A stretch of 64,000 nt of DNA from Pelosinus sp. IPA-1 (GTDB taxonomy: Bacteria; Bacillota; Negativicutes; DSM-13327), in contig NZ_BSVC01000006.1 of assembly GCF_030269905.1 (NCBI RefSeq), positions 1 through 64,000 on the forward strand, given 5' to 3'. Both the position numbers and the translations under genes were made by a program. A model generated the notes under the pieces. The model searched no databases. It saw nothing but the letters and a program-made list of their open reading frames with translations, and was not told the DNA's origin. Of the stretch, positions 7,770 to 16,247 are shown in pieces (position 1 is the first letter of the stretch; each line of letters opens with the position of its first letter).

Positions 7770-8903
7770 ATGGCTAATAAAAAAGATTATCAGGCAGAGA
7801 GGAAAATGCCTGGTGGGAGACAGGATAAGGCCAAAGTCTATGTTGATGAGTTATACTTTCGTCATGTAGATCAGATGGAACGTTGGCGACAAGAATATGA
7901 ACGTTGCCAAGCAGTGGAAAGTACATTGGCTCTAGTCAGCACATTGCGTTATGAAGAAGTAGATTATGCATCGCAGCTACTGCGGGTGCCTTGGAAAGAG
8001 AGGACTGTGCCAGATTTTTCTCATTTGCTAGAAAAGGCGCGAATCGAAGAAGAGGGTAAATATTTTGCACCTATTATAATACGTAGTTCTTTATTGCTGA
8101 TTTTATTGCTGATACTTATTTTTAGCAGTAATGCTGTAGTACTATGGGTATCTGGTACCGGTGTAGTTACGTTGCTTGTATTACTAGGTATTTTAATACA
8201 GAAACGTCATAGTATGATTGAAAAAGTCATCAAGCAAAAACAAATTGAAATTGATACTAAGGTAGAATATGAACAAAACTTAATCAAAGAAGAAAAAGAG
8301 AAGCATGAAAATGCTGAAGAGGAGCGTATTCAAGGGATTGAGCGTTTGTTAGCAGGGGAGATAGCAGCCATTTATGCAAAAGTTGATCAAGCATTGACAA
8401 CTCGTCCCTTTCCCTTTCATGTAAGTGCGGATATTTCTTTATACTTAAATATACCCTCTGTAAAGATCTGGTTGCCACCAAAATCGATCATACCTACTCA
8501 AGTGTGTGCTTTGCAAACATCAGGTCGACCTAGCTTTGAAGAAAAAGAAATACGAACAATTAATAAACAGTATTTTGAATTGTGTGCATCTATTTCTATG
8601 AGAGTGATGTCGGTCATTTATGCCCATATCCCTGCCTTTCGAACTGGATATGTATATGGGATGTCAAAAGAGGGAAAGAATATAGAATGTTTATTTACTA
8701 GTAAGTTGGATCGGTCAACAGTAGAAGCTGCCTGTAATTCTTCTAATGGTCTAGCAGCGATGCAAATATGTAAAGCAAAGTTTAACTGTGATACAACTCT
8801 CGCATTACTACCGATAGAAGTTACGCCCCCAGAAGAATGGGGCGATGTAGAACCTCAATTAGTACATAACCTACATGTGAACTTATTTCAAGTAGAGAAT
8901 TAA
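7770..8903 (+). CDS. hypothetical membrane-anchored coiled-coil protein
   Basis: A 377-residue protein of unknown family. A basic, charged N-terminal region (1-100) leads into two adjacent membrane segments (about 101-120 and 122-145). Then comes a highly charged coiled coil (about 148-205), rich in Glu and Lys, and a C-terminal globular region (220-377). There is no signal peptide, so the membrane hairpin probably leaves both ends in the cytoplasm. The Shine-Dalgarno before ATG 7770 (AAGGTGG) is rather far upstream, so the start is uncertain. It stands alone with no operon partner that hints at function. Confidence 0.75.
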   Translation: MANKKDYQAERKMPGGRQDKAKVYVDELYFRHVDQMERWRQEYERCQAVESTLALVSTLRYEEVDYASQLLRVPWKERTVPDFSHLLEKARIEEEGKYFAPIIIRSSLLLILLLILIFSSNAVVLWVSGTGVVTLLVLLGILIQKRHSMIEKVIKQKQIEIDTKVEYEQNLIKEEKEKHENAEEERIQGIERLLAGEIAAIYAKVDQALTTRPFPFHVSADISLYLNIPSVKIWLPPKSIIPTQVCALQTSGRPSFEEKEIRTINKQYFELCASISMRVMSVIYAHIPAFRTGYVYGMSKEGKNIECLFTSKLDRSTVEAACNSSNGLAAMQICKAKFNCDTTLALLPIEVTPPEEWGDVEPQLVHNLHVNLFQVEN

Positions 8904-9022
8904 ATATTTATTCTATTAGAATTATTTGAAAAGAATTAAAATTAAAAAGGGATTTTTGCTTTATTAGCAAATATAAATAAAGAGGTAATAATTTACTAAA
9001 TATATAAGGAGGGTTTTTAATT

Positions 9023-9418
9023 ATGAAAATTTCTGATGTAATTCAAAGTGCTGATTGGAAGACTGAAAAACATTCCCCGGTAATTGAGGCTCCTGCAAAA
9101 GTGAAAGTGGGAGAAAGCTTTGCAATCGATTTGTCTGTGGGTAAAGAAATTGCTCATCCTAACACCACAGAACATCACATTCGTTGGATTAAGCTATATT
9201 TTAAACCTGATAATAGTAAATTCGTATATGAGGTTTCTACGTTTGAGTTTAATGCACATGGTGAGTCTGTAGAAGGTGCAAATAAAGGACCTGTCTATAC
9301 AGAACCTGCTGCGAAGGCAACTCTAAAGATTAACAGTTCAGGTACGCTAATCGCTACTTCTTACTGTAACATTCATGGGTTGTGGGAAAGCTCCCATGCA
9401 ATTACTGTAGAAGGTTAA
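9023..9418 (+). CDS. superoxide reductase, class II (neelaredoxin type)
   Basis: A 131-residue enzyme that reduces superoxide to hydrogen peroxide without making oxygen, typical of anaerobes. The single iron centre ligands are visible: His17 after Glu15-Lys16, His45 in HPNTTEHH, His51, then Cys115 and His118 in CNIHGLW. There is no N-terminal desulforedoxin domain, so it is the one-iron form. AGGAGG precedes the ATG. Rubredoxin, the usual electron donor, is not encoded nearby. It is a monocistronic gene with its own terminator. Confidence 0.95.
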   Translation: MKISDVIQSADWKTEKHSPVIEAPAKVKVGESFAIDLSVGKEIAHPNTTEHHIRWIKLYFKPDNSKFVYEVSTFEFNAHGESVEGANKGPVYTEPAAKATLKINSSGTLIATSYCNIHGLWESSHAITVEG

Positions 9419-9424
9419 AAATCG

Positions 9425-9463
9425 GAAACTATTCTGGAGTATTCCAGAATGGTTTCTTTTTTT
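9425..9463 (+). terminator. terminator after superoxide reductase
   Basis: A 14-bp stem with one G-U pair (9425-9438 with 9443-9456) is followed by seven or more T residues. Confidence 0.9.
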
Positions 9464-9569
9464 ATCTAAAGATTAAATTAAACCAAAAATTTCAAGGTAT
9501 GTAATTAACTCATAATAGGCAATCTATAAACAGAATCCATAAATAAATTTAAATGGAGGGTGTTGCGTA

Positions 9570-9767
9570 ATGTCAAGAAGTAGAAAACCTGTAAACCCTG
9601 CGGCGCAAAAGGCTCTCGACCAATTAAAAGAAGAAACAGCAGCTGAAATTGGACTCAAGGATTATAAGAACACTTATAAAGGCGCATTGACTTCAGCAGA
9701 CAATGGCCGTGTAGGTGGGCAAATGGTACGAAAAATGATTCAAGCCCAAGAAGAAAGCTTCCGGTAA
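9570..9767 (+). CDS. small acid-soluble spore protein, alpha/beta type
   Basis: A 65-residue DNA-coating spore protein. It has the family layout: NPAAQKALDQLKEE, then the AAEIGL region where the germination protease GPR normally cuts near a Glu, and the conserved C-terminal block beginning NGRVGGQMVRKMI. These proteins saturate spore DNA and protect it, and they are degraded on germination. The presence of the gene shows that the organism makes spores. GGAGGGTG precedes the ATG. Upstream, GTATG (9497-9501) and CAATCTA (9520-9526), 18 bp apart, resemble a forespore sigma-G promoter with one -10 mismatch; this promoter is weakly supported. Confidence 0.95.
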   Translation: MSRSRKPVNPAAQKALDQLKEETAAEIGLKDYKNTYKGALTSADNGRVGGQMVRKMIQAQEESFR

Positions 9768-9782
9768 ATAAGAAATGATGCA

Positions 9783-9819
9783 AAAAATATAAGCAGGTTA
9801 AAAGCCTGCTTATATTTTT
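9783..9819 (+). terminator. terminator after spore protein gene
   Basis: A perfect 15-bp stem (9783-9797 with 9805-9819) with a T-rich 3' arm. Confidence 0.9.
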
Positions 9820-9913
9820 ATATGTCTTTTTAAATTATTGCAGGATTTTTATGCACTCATAGTAAAATTAATAATATGATAATAAAGTAATAGAATCACA
9901 AGGAGTGGCGAAT

Positions 9914-11206
9914 TTGAATACAGTAATGATAAAAAACCTTGGAAATCATGTAGGACAAGAAGTAACCATACAAGGGTGGTTATATAATCAACGTGGCTCA
10001 GGAAAAATCAAATTTTTGATTATGCGTGATGGTAGCGGTCTTTTACAATGTGTAATCGTTAAACAAGATATAGGAGAAGAAATTTTTGCACAGGTAAAAG
10101 GTCTAACGCAAGAAACTTCTATGAAAGTTACAGGAATCGTTAATGAAGAACCGCGGGCAACTGGTGGATTTGAAATGCAAGTAACAGGTTTTGAAGTTAT
10201 AAATGTGGCTGAGGAGTATCCTATCACTCATAAAGAGCACGGCGTGGATTTTTTATTAGAACGCCGTCATTTATGGATTCGTACCCCACGTCAAATGGCA
10301 ATTCTGCGAGTACGCTCAGAAATTGAACATGCTTTCAGAGAATTCTTTTATCAGAATGACTTTGTGTTAGCAGATGCACCAATTATTACACCGTCAGCAT
10401 GCGAAGGCACTTCGACCTTATTTGGGCTAGATTATCATGGTGAAAAGGCATATTTATCACAAAGTGGACAATTGTACAGCGAAGCAAATGCGATGGCACT
10501 GGGGAAAATATACTGTTTTGGGCCAACCTTCCGTGCAGAAAAATCGAAAACTCGTCGTCATTTGATGGAGTTTTGGATGGTCGAGGCTGAAATGGCTTAC
10601 TTTGATATGGATGATAATATAAAATTGCAAGAAGAAATGCTCTACTATGTAATTCAAAGAGTAATTACCAGATGTGCGAATGAACTAAAAATATTGGAGC
10701 GTGACGTAGATAAACTAAAGAACATAACATTACCTTTCCCACGCATTAGTTACACAGAGGCAGTAGAAATCTTGAAGGCAGCAGGAGAAGATTTTTCTTG
10801 GGGTGAAGATTTTGGAGCACCTCATGAGACTATCATTTCAAATCATTTTGGATCACCTGTTTTTGTACATCGTTATCCAACAGAGATTAAAGCTTTCTAT
10901 ATGAAACCAGATCCTGAAGATTCTACAGTTGTGCTTGGAGCCGATTTATTAGCTCCTGAAGGGTATGGTGAGATTATCGGTGGTGGGCAGCGTATAGATG
11001 ATCTAGAGCTCCTAAAAGAGCGTATTGAGGAACATAACTTACCGTTAGAGGCGTTTGAATGGTATTTAGACTTAAGAAAGTATGGATCCGTACCACATTC
11101 AGGATTTGGCCTAGGTTTAGAGCGCACAGTTGCTTGGTTATGCGGTCTTGAGCACATTCGCGAAACGATACCTTTCCCTCGCCTATTACATAAAATGTAT
11201 CCTTGA
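9914..11206 (+). CDS. asnS: asparaginyl-tRNA synthetase
   Basis: A class IIb synthetase that charges tRNA-Asn with asparagine. The roughly 430-residue protein has an N-terminal OB-fold anticodon domain (about 10-100) with the typical VTIQGWLYNQRGSGKI, then the catalytic core with motif 2 (FRAEKSKTRRHL), ERIEEH, and motif 3 (GFGLGLERTV) near the end. Motif 2 and the Asn-type sequence favour AsnRS over AspRS. AAGGAG overlaps the GTG at 9905, so TTG 9914 with eight-base spacing is the likelier start. ATG 9926 is another option. The C-terminal HKMYP looks complete. Confidence 0.93.
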   Translation: MNTVMIKNLGNHVGQEVTIQGWLYNQRGSGKIKFLIMRDGSGLLQCVIVKQDIGEEIFAQVKGLTQETSMKVTGIVNEEPRATGGFEMQVTGFEVINVAEEYPITHKEHGVDFLLERRHLWIRTPRQMAILRVRSEIEHAFREFFYQNDFVLADAPIITPSACEGTSTLFGLDYHGEKAYLSQSGQLYSEANAMALGKIYCFGPTFRAEKSKTRRHLMEFWMVEAEMAYFDMDDNIKLQEEMLYYVIQRVITRCANELKILERDVDKLKNITLPFPRISYTEAVEILKAAGEDFSWGEDFGAPHETIISNHFGSPVFVHRYPTEIKAFYMKPDPEDSTVVLGADLLAPEGYGEIIGGGQRIDDLELLKERIEEHNLPLEAFEWYLDLRKYGSVPHSGFGLGLERTVAWLCGLEHIRETIPFPRLLHKMYP

Positions 11207-11305
11207 GGTTGCTAAATTCAATTTTAGAGTTTATTATCAGGATTCTATTTATAATAATTTTGTGTTTACAGTCTTCACCAGGCGGAGCCAAAAAAGAGGT
11301 TATTA

Positions 11306-12466
11306 ATGACTAATTCATTTAGCATATTTACGAACAAACAGTTTCAAAACATTGCAATCTCTCACTTTAATACAACCCTTAGTATGTGTTTACTGGTTCC
11401 CATATTACCAGTTTTTTTGAAAAATAGCGGAATAAGCGAGACGCAAATTGGTATTATTATGGGGGCGACGGCAATGAGCGCTCTTATAATACGACCTTGG
11501 ATAGGTTTCCAAGTTGATAGTAAAGGGAGTCGGCCAATCATACTATTTGGTCAAATCTTGCTGATTGTTTCGACCGTTGGTTATTGGTGGGCCACAAGCT
11601 TTTTAGCCTTTGTTGCGTTACGATTACTGTACGGCATTGGGCAGGCTTTTTACGGTACTGGGGCGGTTACATTTGCCAGTAGTATAGGAATAGGAGAAAC
11701 TAATTCTAATTCGATTGCCATGTATACGTTAACCACCATGCTTGGTCTTGGCCTGAGTATGAGTATAGCTCAGGTAGCTTTTGAGCATTTTGGATTTAAT
11801 GTATTGATTGGAATTAGTGTTGTCCTGATTGTCATCGCTTTTAGTGTGATGAAGTGGCGTTCTCATCCAATTAAGCTAGCAACGAAAAATGTTACGCGGA
11901 TTCCGTTTATAGATGTACTCAAATCCAATATCGTGTTTGCGTCAACCCTTTGTCAGTTTGCAGCAAGTTTTTCTTTCAGTGCTATTCTTACCTTTATCCC
12001 ACTTGCTGCTATAGATAAAGGCGTCAACTTTTATTCGCTATTTTTTATTGCCTTTGCTATTAGTGTGATCTTTTCACGTGTTTTTGTTCAACAAGTAAAC
12101 CATATGCTAGGCTTAGTAAATGCGATTGTATATTCTAGTATTATAATGCTATTTAGCATATTGCTGTTACTTATTACCATTTCCCCTGTAATACTTATTA
12201 TCTCTGGAATTTTTTTTGGACTAGGATTTGGTATTGTTTATCCCACACTAGTTTTACTTTTAGTAGAAAGAATCAATCAAACAAATCGAGGGACAGCTTT
12301 AGGTATTGTGATTGCATCCGGTGACATAGGTAATGCTCTTTCAGCGGCTATATTAGGTGGTGTAGCCGAACATCTAGGTTATTTCGTTTTATTTTCAATG
12401 ACAGCATTGTTATTAGCATTTTGTACATATTACTTTCAGGTCATACTAGCTCGAAGTGATGAGTAG
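11306..12466 (+). CDS. MFS transporter, drug/metabolite efflux-like
   Basis: A 386-residue, 12-segment major facilitator protein. It has the family motif between segments 2 and 3 (GFQVDSKGSRPIILFGQ), which is typical of the DHA1-like exporter branch. The substrate is unknown. Start ATG 11306 follows GAGGT. No regulator lies next to it. The gap of 99 bp after asnS has no clear terminator, so read-through from asnS is possible. Confidence 0.88.
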   Translation: MTNSFSIFTNKQFQNIAISHFNTTLSMCLLVPILPVFLKNSGISETQIGIIMGATAMSALIIRPWIGFQVDSKGSRPIILFGQILLIVSTVGYWWATSFLAFVALRLLYGIGQAFYGTGAVTFASSIGIGETNSNSIAMYTLTTMLGLGLSMSIAQVAFEHFGFNVLIGISVVLIVIAFSVMKWRSHPIKLATKNVTRIPFIDVLKSNIVFASTLCQFAASFSFSAILTFIPLAAIDKGVNFYSLFFIAFAISVIFSRVFVQQVNHMLGLVNAIVYSSIIMLFSILLLLITISPVILIISGIFFGLGFGIVYPTLVLLLVERINQTNRGTALGIVIASGDIGNALSAAILGGVAEHLGYFVLFSMTALLLAFCTYYFQVILARSDE

Positions 12467-12611
12467 AAGGTTTGATAATAAAGAACTTTGTATACATTTT
12501 ATATTTAGCAGGAAATTATCTTTATTATGACCAAATAATACAGGTAGACCTAAACTTATTAACAGGTAGTTTTTACTTACGTTAATAAACAATCTCGGAG
12601 GGGGAAAAGAA

Positions 12612-13859
12612 ATGACTACTAGTATTGCCGCGTCTCATGCAAAAGGGAAATGTGCTACAGACAAAATTTTTGGAGCAAATGCTGCAGCTTCTAAGGCAGT
12701 TGCTCTTTATGGTAAAGACAAAGTTGTAAATGCTACCATTGGCGCGTTTATGGATGAACAGGAAGCGTTAGCTTGTATACCAACAGTGGGTAAAGTATTT
12801 AAAGAATTACCAATTAATCAAATAGTACCTTATGCTCCTATTGCTGGTTTACCAGATTATTTGGATGCTATGATAGATTTAATGTTTGCTGATAATAAAC
12901 CTGATGCTTATATTGAGGCTGTAGCTACTGCTGGCGGGACAGGTGCAATTCATCATACAATTTGGAATTATTCGGAGAGTGGGGATACGGTTTTAACATC
13001 TGATTGGTATTGGGGACCTTATAAGATACTATGCCAGGATTCTTTACGAAAATTAGATACCTACACTTTATTTGATGAGCAGCACAATTTTAATATTAAA
13101 GCTTTTACGAATAAGGTAAAAGAATTACTAACTAAACAAGATAATCTGATTATTATCATTAATACGCCTGCTCACAATCCAACAGGATTTAGTCTAAGTG
13201 ATAGTGATTGGGATAAGGTATTAGATCTCTTTAAAGAGTGTGCCAAAGATGCAAAGAAAAACATCATTCCCTTAATTGACATTGCTTATATTGATTATGC
13301 AGGTGAAAAAAACCAATGTCGCACTTTCTTGAAAAAACTAGGAGGCTTACCAGCTAACGTATTACCTATACTAGCATCTAGTATGTCAAAAGGTTTTACT
13401 ATGTATGGACAACGTACAGGTGCCATGATTGGGATTTCTTCTAATAAAGATGTAATAACAGAATTTGCAAGTGTAAATCAGTTTACAAGTCGGGCGACTT
13501 GGTCGAATATCAACTATAGTGCTATGAAGTTAATGTCATTAATTTACCAAGATAAAACATTATTGTCACAGGTAGAAAATGAGCGCAGTCAATACTATGC
13601 TTTGATTCGTAAACGTGCTGATATTTTTATGCAGGAAGCTAAGGAAGCCAATTTACATATGCTTCCGTATATAGCAGGTTTCTTTATTACTGTTCCAACA
13701 GAAAATCCTGAAGCAGTTTGTGAAAAACTTCATGAAGACAATATATTTGCAGTACCTTTAGCGAAAGGTATCCGAATTGCAGTTTGTGCTGTGTCATCTA
13801 CTAAGATTACAGGCATGGCGGCCAAAATAGCAAAAGCAATCGTATCTGTTTCAAAATAG
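12612..13859 (+). CDS. PLP-dependent aminotransferase class I/II (aspartate/aromatic type)
   Basis: A 415-residue fold-type I aminotransferase. Landmarks are the TAGGTGAIHH glycine segment near residue 99, NTPAHNPTG near 184, LIDIAYIDYAG near 220 (the Asp and Tyr that hold the pyridine ring), the Schiff-base lysine in SSMSKGFTMYGQRTG near residue 260, and the late Arg in GIRIAVCAVS that would bind the substrate carboxylate. It most resembles aromatic/aspartate aminotransferases, but the substrate is not certain. GGAGGGGG precedes the ATG. The 145-bp upstream gap shows no clear control element. Confidence 0.9.
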   Translation: MTTSIAASHAKGKCATDKIFGANAAASKAVALYGKDKVVNATIGAFMDEQEALACIPTVGKVFKELPINQIVPYAPIAGLPDYLDAMIDLMFADNKPDAYIEAVATAGGTGAIHHTIWNYSESGDTVLTSDWYWGPYKILCQDSLRKLDTYTLFDEQHNFNIKAFTNKVKELLTKQDNLIIIINTPAHNPTGFSLSDSDWDKVLDLFKECAKDAKKNIIPLIDIAYIDYAGEKNQCRTFLKKLGGLPANVLPILASSMSKGFTMYGQRTGAMIGISSNKDVITEFASVNQFTSRATWSNINYSAMKLMSLIYQDKTLLSQVENERSQYYALIRKRADIFMQEAKEANLHMLPYIAGFFITVPTENPEAVCEKLHEDNIFAVPLAKGIRIAVCAVSSTKITGMAAKIAKAIVSVSK

Positions 13860-13943
13860 TTGATAGAATACATTATTATCCATTCGTAGCTTGCAATGTA
13901 GTTGGTTATACTACAAGAAACAAGAAAAAAGGGGGAGATGAAC

Positions 13944-14123
13944 TTGGGTCGTCAGCATGAAAATTGGATTGATGATACTGTTTTAGAGTTTCCTCGAACT
14001 ATGTTTTGGATGATACATGTAATTGGAACTGTGATGATTTTTATTTTGGGTATGAGATTTGCTTTTAACAGAGCACCAGTTCCTATGGTGGCTTACCGCT
14101 TGTTACGTAGGCTAATGCATTAG
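13944..14123 (+). CDS. small single-span membrane protein
   Basis: A 59-residue protein: a soluble, charged N-terminus (GRQHENWIDD), one membrane span (about 20-40) and a basic tail. Starts at 13902 or at the ATG (13938) are poorly placed, whereas TTG 13944 is six bases after GGGGGAG, so I prefer TTG. The family is not recognised. A strong terminator follows. Confidence 0.65.
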   Translation: MGRQHENWIDDTVLEFPRTMFWMIHVIGTVMIFILGMRFAFNRAPVPMVAYRLLRRLMH

Positions 14124-14132
14124 GTGAAAAAC

Positions 14133-14164
14133 AAAGAAGGGTGAAATAGTTCACCCTTCTTTGG
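14133..14164 (+). terminator. terminator after small membrane protein gene
   Basis: A perfect 13-bp stem (14133-14145 with 14150-14162). A second, weaker inverted repeat lies at 14170-14201. No further gene is visible up to 14359. Confidence 0.85.
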
Positions 14165-14359
14165 TGTGTAAAATGTCTTTTGCATATTAGAAAGACATTT
14201 TATACATAAAGTCTAAATTGTTTGAAAAGTCCAACATAATGTTAACTATGCTATATGTGATTGTTTTATTTAGCTATTGATGATATAGTATTTTTGGGCT
14301 ATTCAATAGCTGCATTTTGTATACTGAATTTTTCTAATTCTGAAAATGGGGGATAGGAC

Positions 14360-14986
14360 ATGTTTGGCTTAAAACCAAAAGAGGATGAATTTTTTAAATT
14401 ATTTGTAGAAAGTAGTGTGGTATTACGAGAAGGGGCTTATGTACTGCAGAGTGTCATGAATGATTACACACAGTTAGATGTAAAAATGCAACAAATTTCT
14501 GATCTAGAGCATAAAGCTGACGATATTAATGATACAATCATTGATAAATTAAATCAGACCTTTATTACGCCACTTGACCGCGAGGATATTTATTCTTTAG
14601 CAACTATGTTAGATGATGTAGTGGATTTTCTACAAGGTACAATGCAACGCATGGTGCTCTATAAGGCTGGTAAGCCGCCGGAAGGTTCTGTTCAATTGAT
14701 AAAAGTCTTAGTGGACTGTACAGAAGAAATGGTATCAGTATTTAATTTGCTAAAAAATATTAAAGGTAACCAAGAAAAAATACTGAGTCACACACATAAA
14801 ATTGCCGATTTAGAGACGCAAGGGGATAATATTTACCGTCGCGAAGTAGCGTTATTATTTGAAACCTGTTCCGATCCAATTGAAGTTATCAAATGGAAGG
14901 AAATATTGGAACATATGGAGGACGCCCTTGACCACTGTGAAGATATTGCAGACTTATTGCGGGGCGTAGTTATGAAATATGCCTGA
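14360..14986 (+). CDS. DUF47 (PhoU-like) phosphate transport accessory protein
   Basis: A 208-residue all-helical protein of the DUF47/YkaA family, related to PhoU. The pattern of helical repeats with acidic metal-binding-type motifs (EHKADDIND and ETQGDNIYRR, both E-x3-D) is visible near residues 49 and 152. These proteins accompany and probably regulate PiT phosphate carriers. The gene overlaps the next gene by 8 bp, so they are translationally coupled. GGGGG precedes the ATG at a suitable distance. Confidence 0.92.
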   Translation: MFGLKPKEDEFFKLFVESSVVLREGAYVLQSVMNDYTQLDVKMQQISDLEHKADDINDTIIDKLNQTFITPLDREDIYSLATMLDDVVDFLQGTMQRMVLYKAGKPPEGSVQLIKVLVDCTEEMVSVFNLLKNIKGNQEKILSHTHKIADLETQGDNIYRREVALLFETCSDPIEVIKWKEILEHMEDALDHCEDIADLLRGVVMKYA

Positions 14987-15968
14987 TACACTAATTATTT
15001 TTGTTGTATTATTAGCTTTACTCTTTGATTATATCAATGGATTTCATGATACTGCCAACGCGATAGCAACTTCTGTTTCAACTCGAGCATTGACACCAAG
15101 AATTGCAGTATGGATGGCAGCAAGTTTAAACTTCCTTGGTGCTATGTATAGTACTGGTGTTGCAAAAACAATTGGTGGTGACTTAGTTAAGTCGGCTCAG
15201 ATGGTGAATCAATATATTATTATCGCTGCTATTATTGGCGCTATTTTTTGGAATTTAATAACTTGGTGGAAAGGGATTCCTAGTAGTTCTTCTCATGCCT
15301 TAGTAGGTGGGGTCGTTGGTGCTGTTTTAGTATCTACAGGCTATGAGGCACTCAAAATCGATGGAATTCTAAAGATTGTTGCTGCTCTAATCTGTTCGCC
15401 TCTTATTGCAATGGCAACAGGTTTTGTTGTGATGACAATATTACTATGGATATTTGGTAGAAGAGCACCTTCACGCATTAATCCTAAATTTAAGAAGGCA
15501 CAGATATTAACAGCCGCTATGATGGCTTTTTCCCATGGGTCTAATGATGCCCAAAAGGCTATGGGAATTATTACGCTAACTTTGGTTAGTACAGGTTATT
15601 TAACGACCTTAGAAGTTCCTATATGGGTTAAATTAGCTGCTGCTACTGCCATGGGGTTAGGTACAGCGGCTGGTGGCTGGCGTATTATTCGTACGATGGG
15701 AAGTAAAATATTTAAATTAGAGCCTATTAGTGGTTTCGCATCGGATTTGAATTCATCATTGATTATATTTGGCGCAACATTATTGCATTTACCCGTAAGT
15801 ACTACTCATGTAGTTTCAGGATCGATTATGGGTGTAGGAACTTCCAAACGTATTAGTGCAGTTCGCTGGGGAGTAGCGCAGCAGATGCTGATGGCTTGGG
15901 TGTTAACCATTCCTTGTACGGCAGTGGTAAGTGCCTTAGCATATAAAGTGATATCCCTATTTATTTAA
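14979..15968 (+). CDS. pit: PiT-family inorganic phosphate transporter
   Basis: A 329-residue inner-membrane carrier importing phosphate (as a metal-phosphate or with a cation). It has the duplicated PiT signature: GFHDTANAIATSVSTRAL near residue 21 and, in the second half, FSHGSNDAQKAMGI near 184, plus SSSHALVGG and STTHVVSGS. About ten membrane segments are expected. It overlaps the DUF47 gene and is followed by a terminator, so the two form an operon. Confidence 0.95.
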   Translation: MPDTLIIFVVLLALLFDYINGFHDTANAIATSVSTRALTPRIAVWMAASLNFLGAMYSTGVAKTIGGDLVKSAQMVNQYIIIAAIIGAIFWNLITWWKGIPSSSSHALVGGVVGAVLVSTGYEALKIDGILKIVAALICSPLIAMATGFVVMTILLWIFGRRAPSRINPKFKKAQILTAAMMAFSHGSNDAQKAMGIITLTLVSTGYLTTLEVPIWVKLAAATAMGLGTAAGGWRIIRTMGSKIFKLEPISGFASDLNSSLIIFGATLLHLPVSTTHVVSGSIMGVGTSKRISAVRWGVAQQMLMAWVLTIPCTAVVSALAYKVISLFI

Positions 15969-15998
15969 AAATATGTTACAAATAAATACATAACAAGA

Positions 15999-16040
15999 AT
16001 AGGCAAATAAGCATTTCTGCTTGTTTGCCTATTTTAATGC
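15999..16040 (+). terminator. terminator of the DUF47-pit operon
   Basis: A 16-bp stem with one G-U pair (15999-16014 with 16019-16034) ending in TTTT. The remaining bases to 16247 hold no gene. Confidence 0.85.
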
Positions 16041-16247
16041 AAAAAGTAGTAATAGGTATAACTATAAGTTGAATAGTTATTATAATCATTATTTCTTTAT
16101 GAAATGCAAGTGATTGTGATAAAATGTATTATAAGCTGATAATAGTTAAATGAGATCAAGAAGATAGTAGCAATTCATGTATTATTATGATTGATAAGGT
16201 AGTTGCACTGCACTAGTTGTTAAATATAATATACGGGAGGTCGTTTG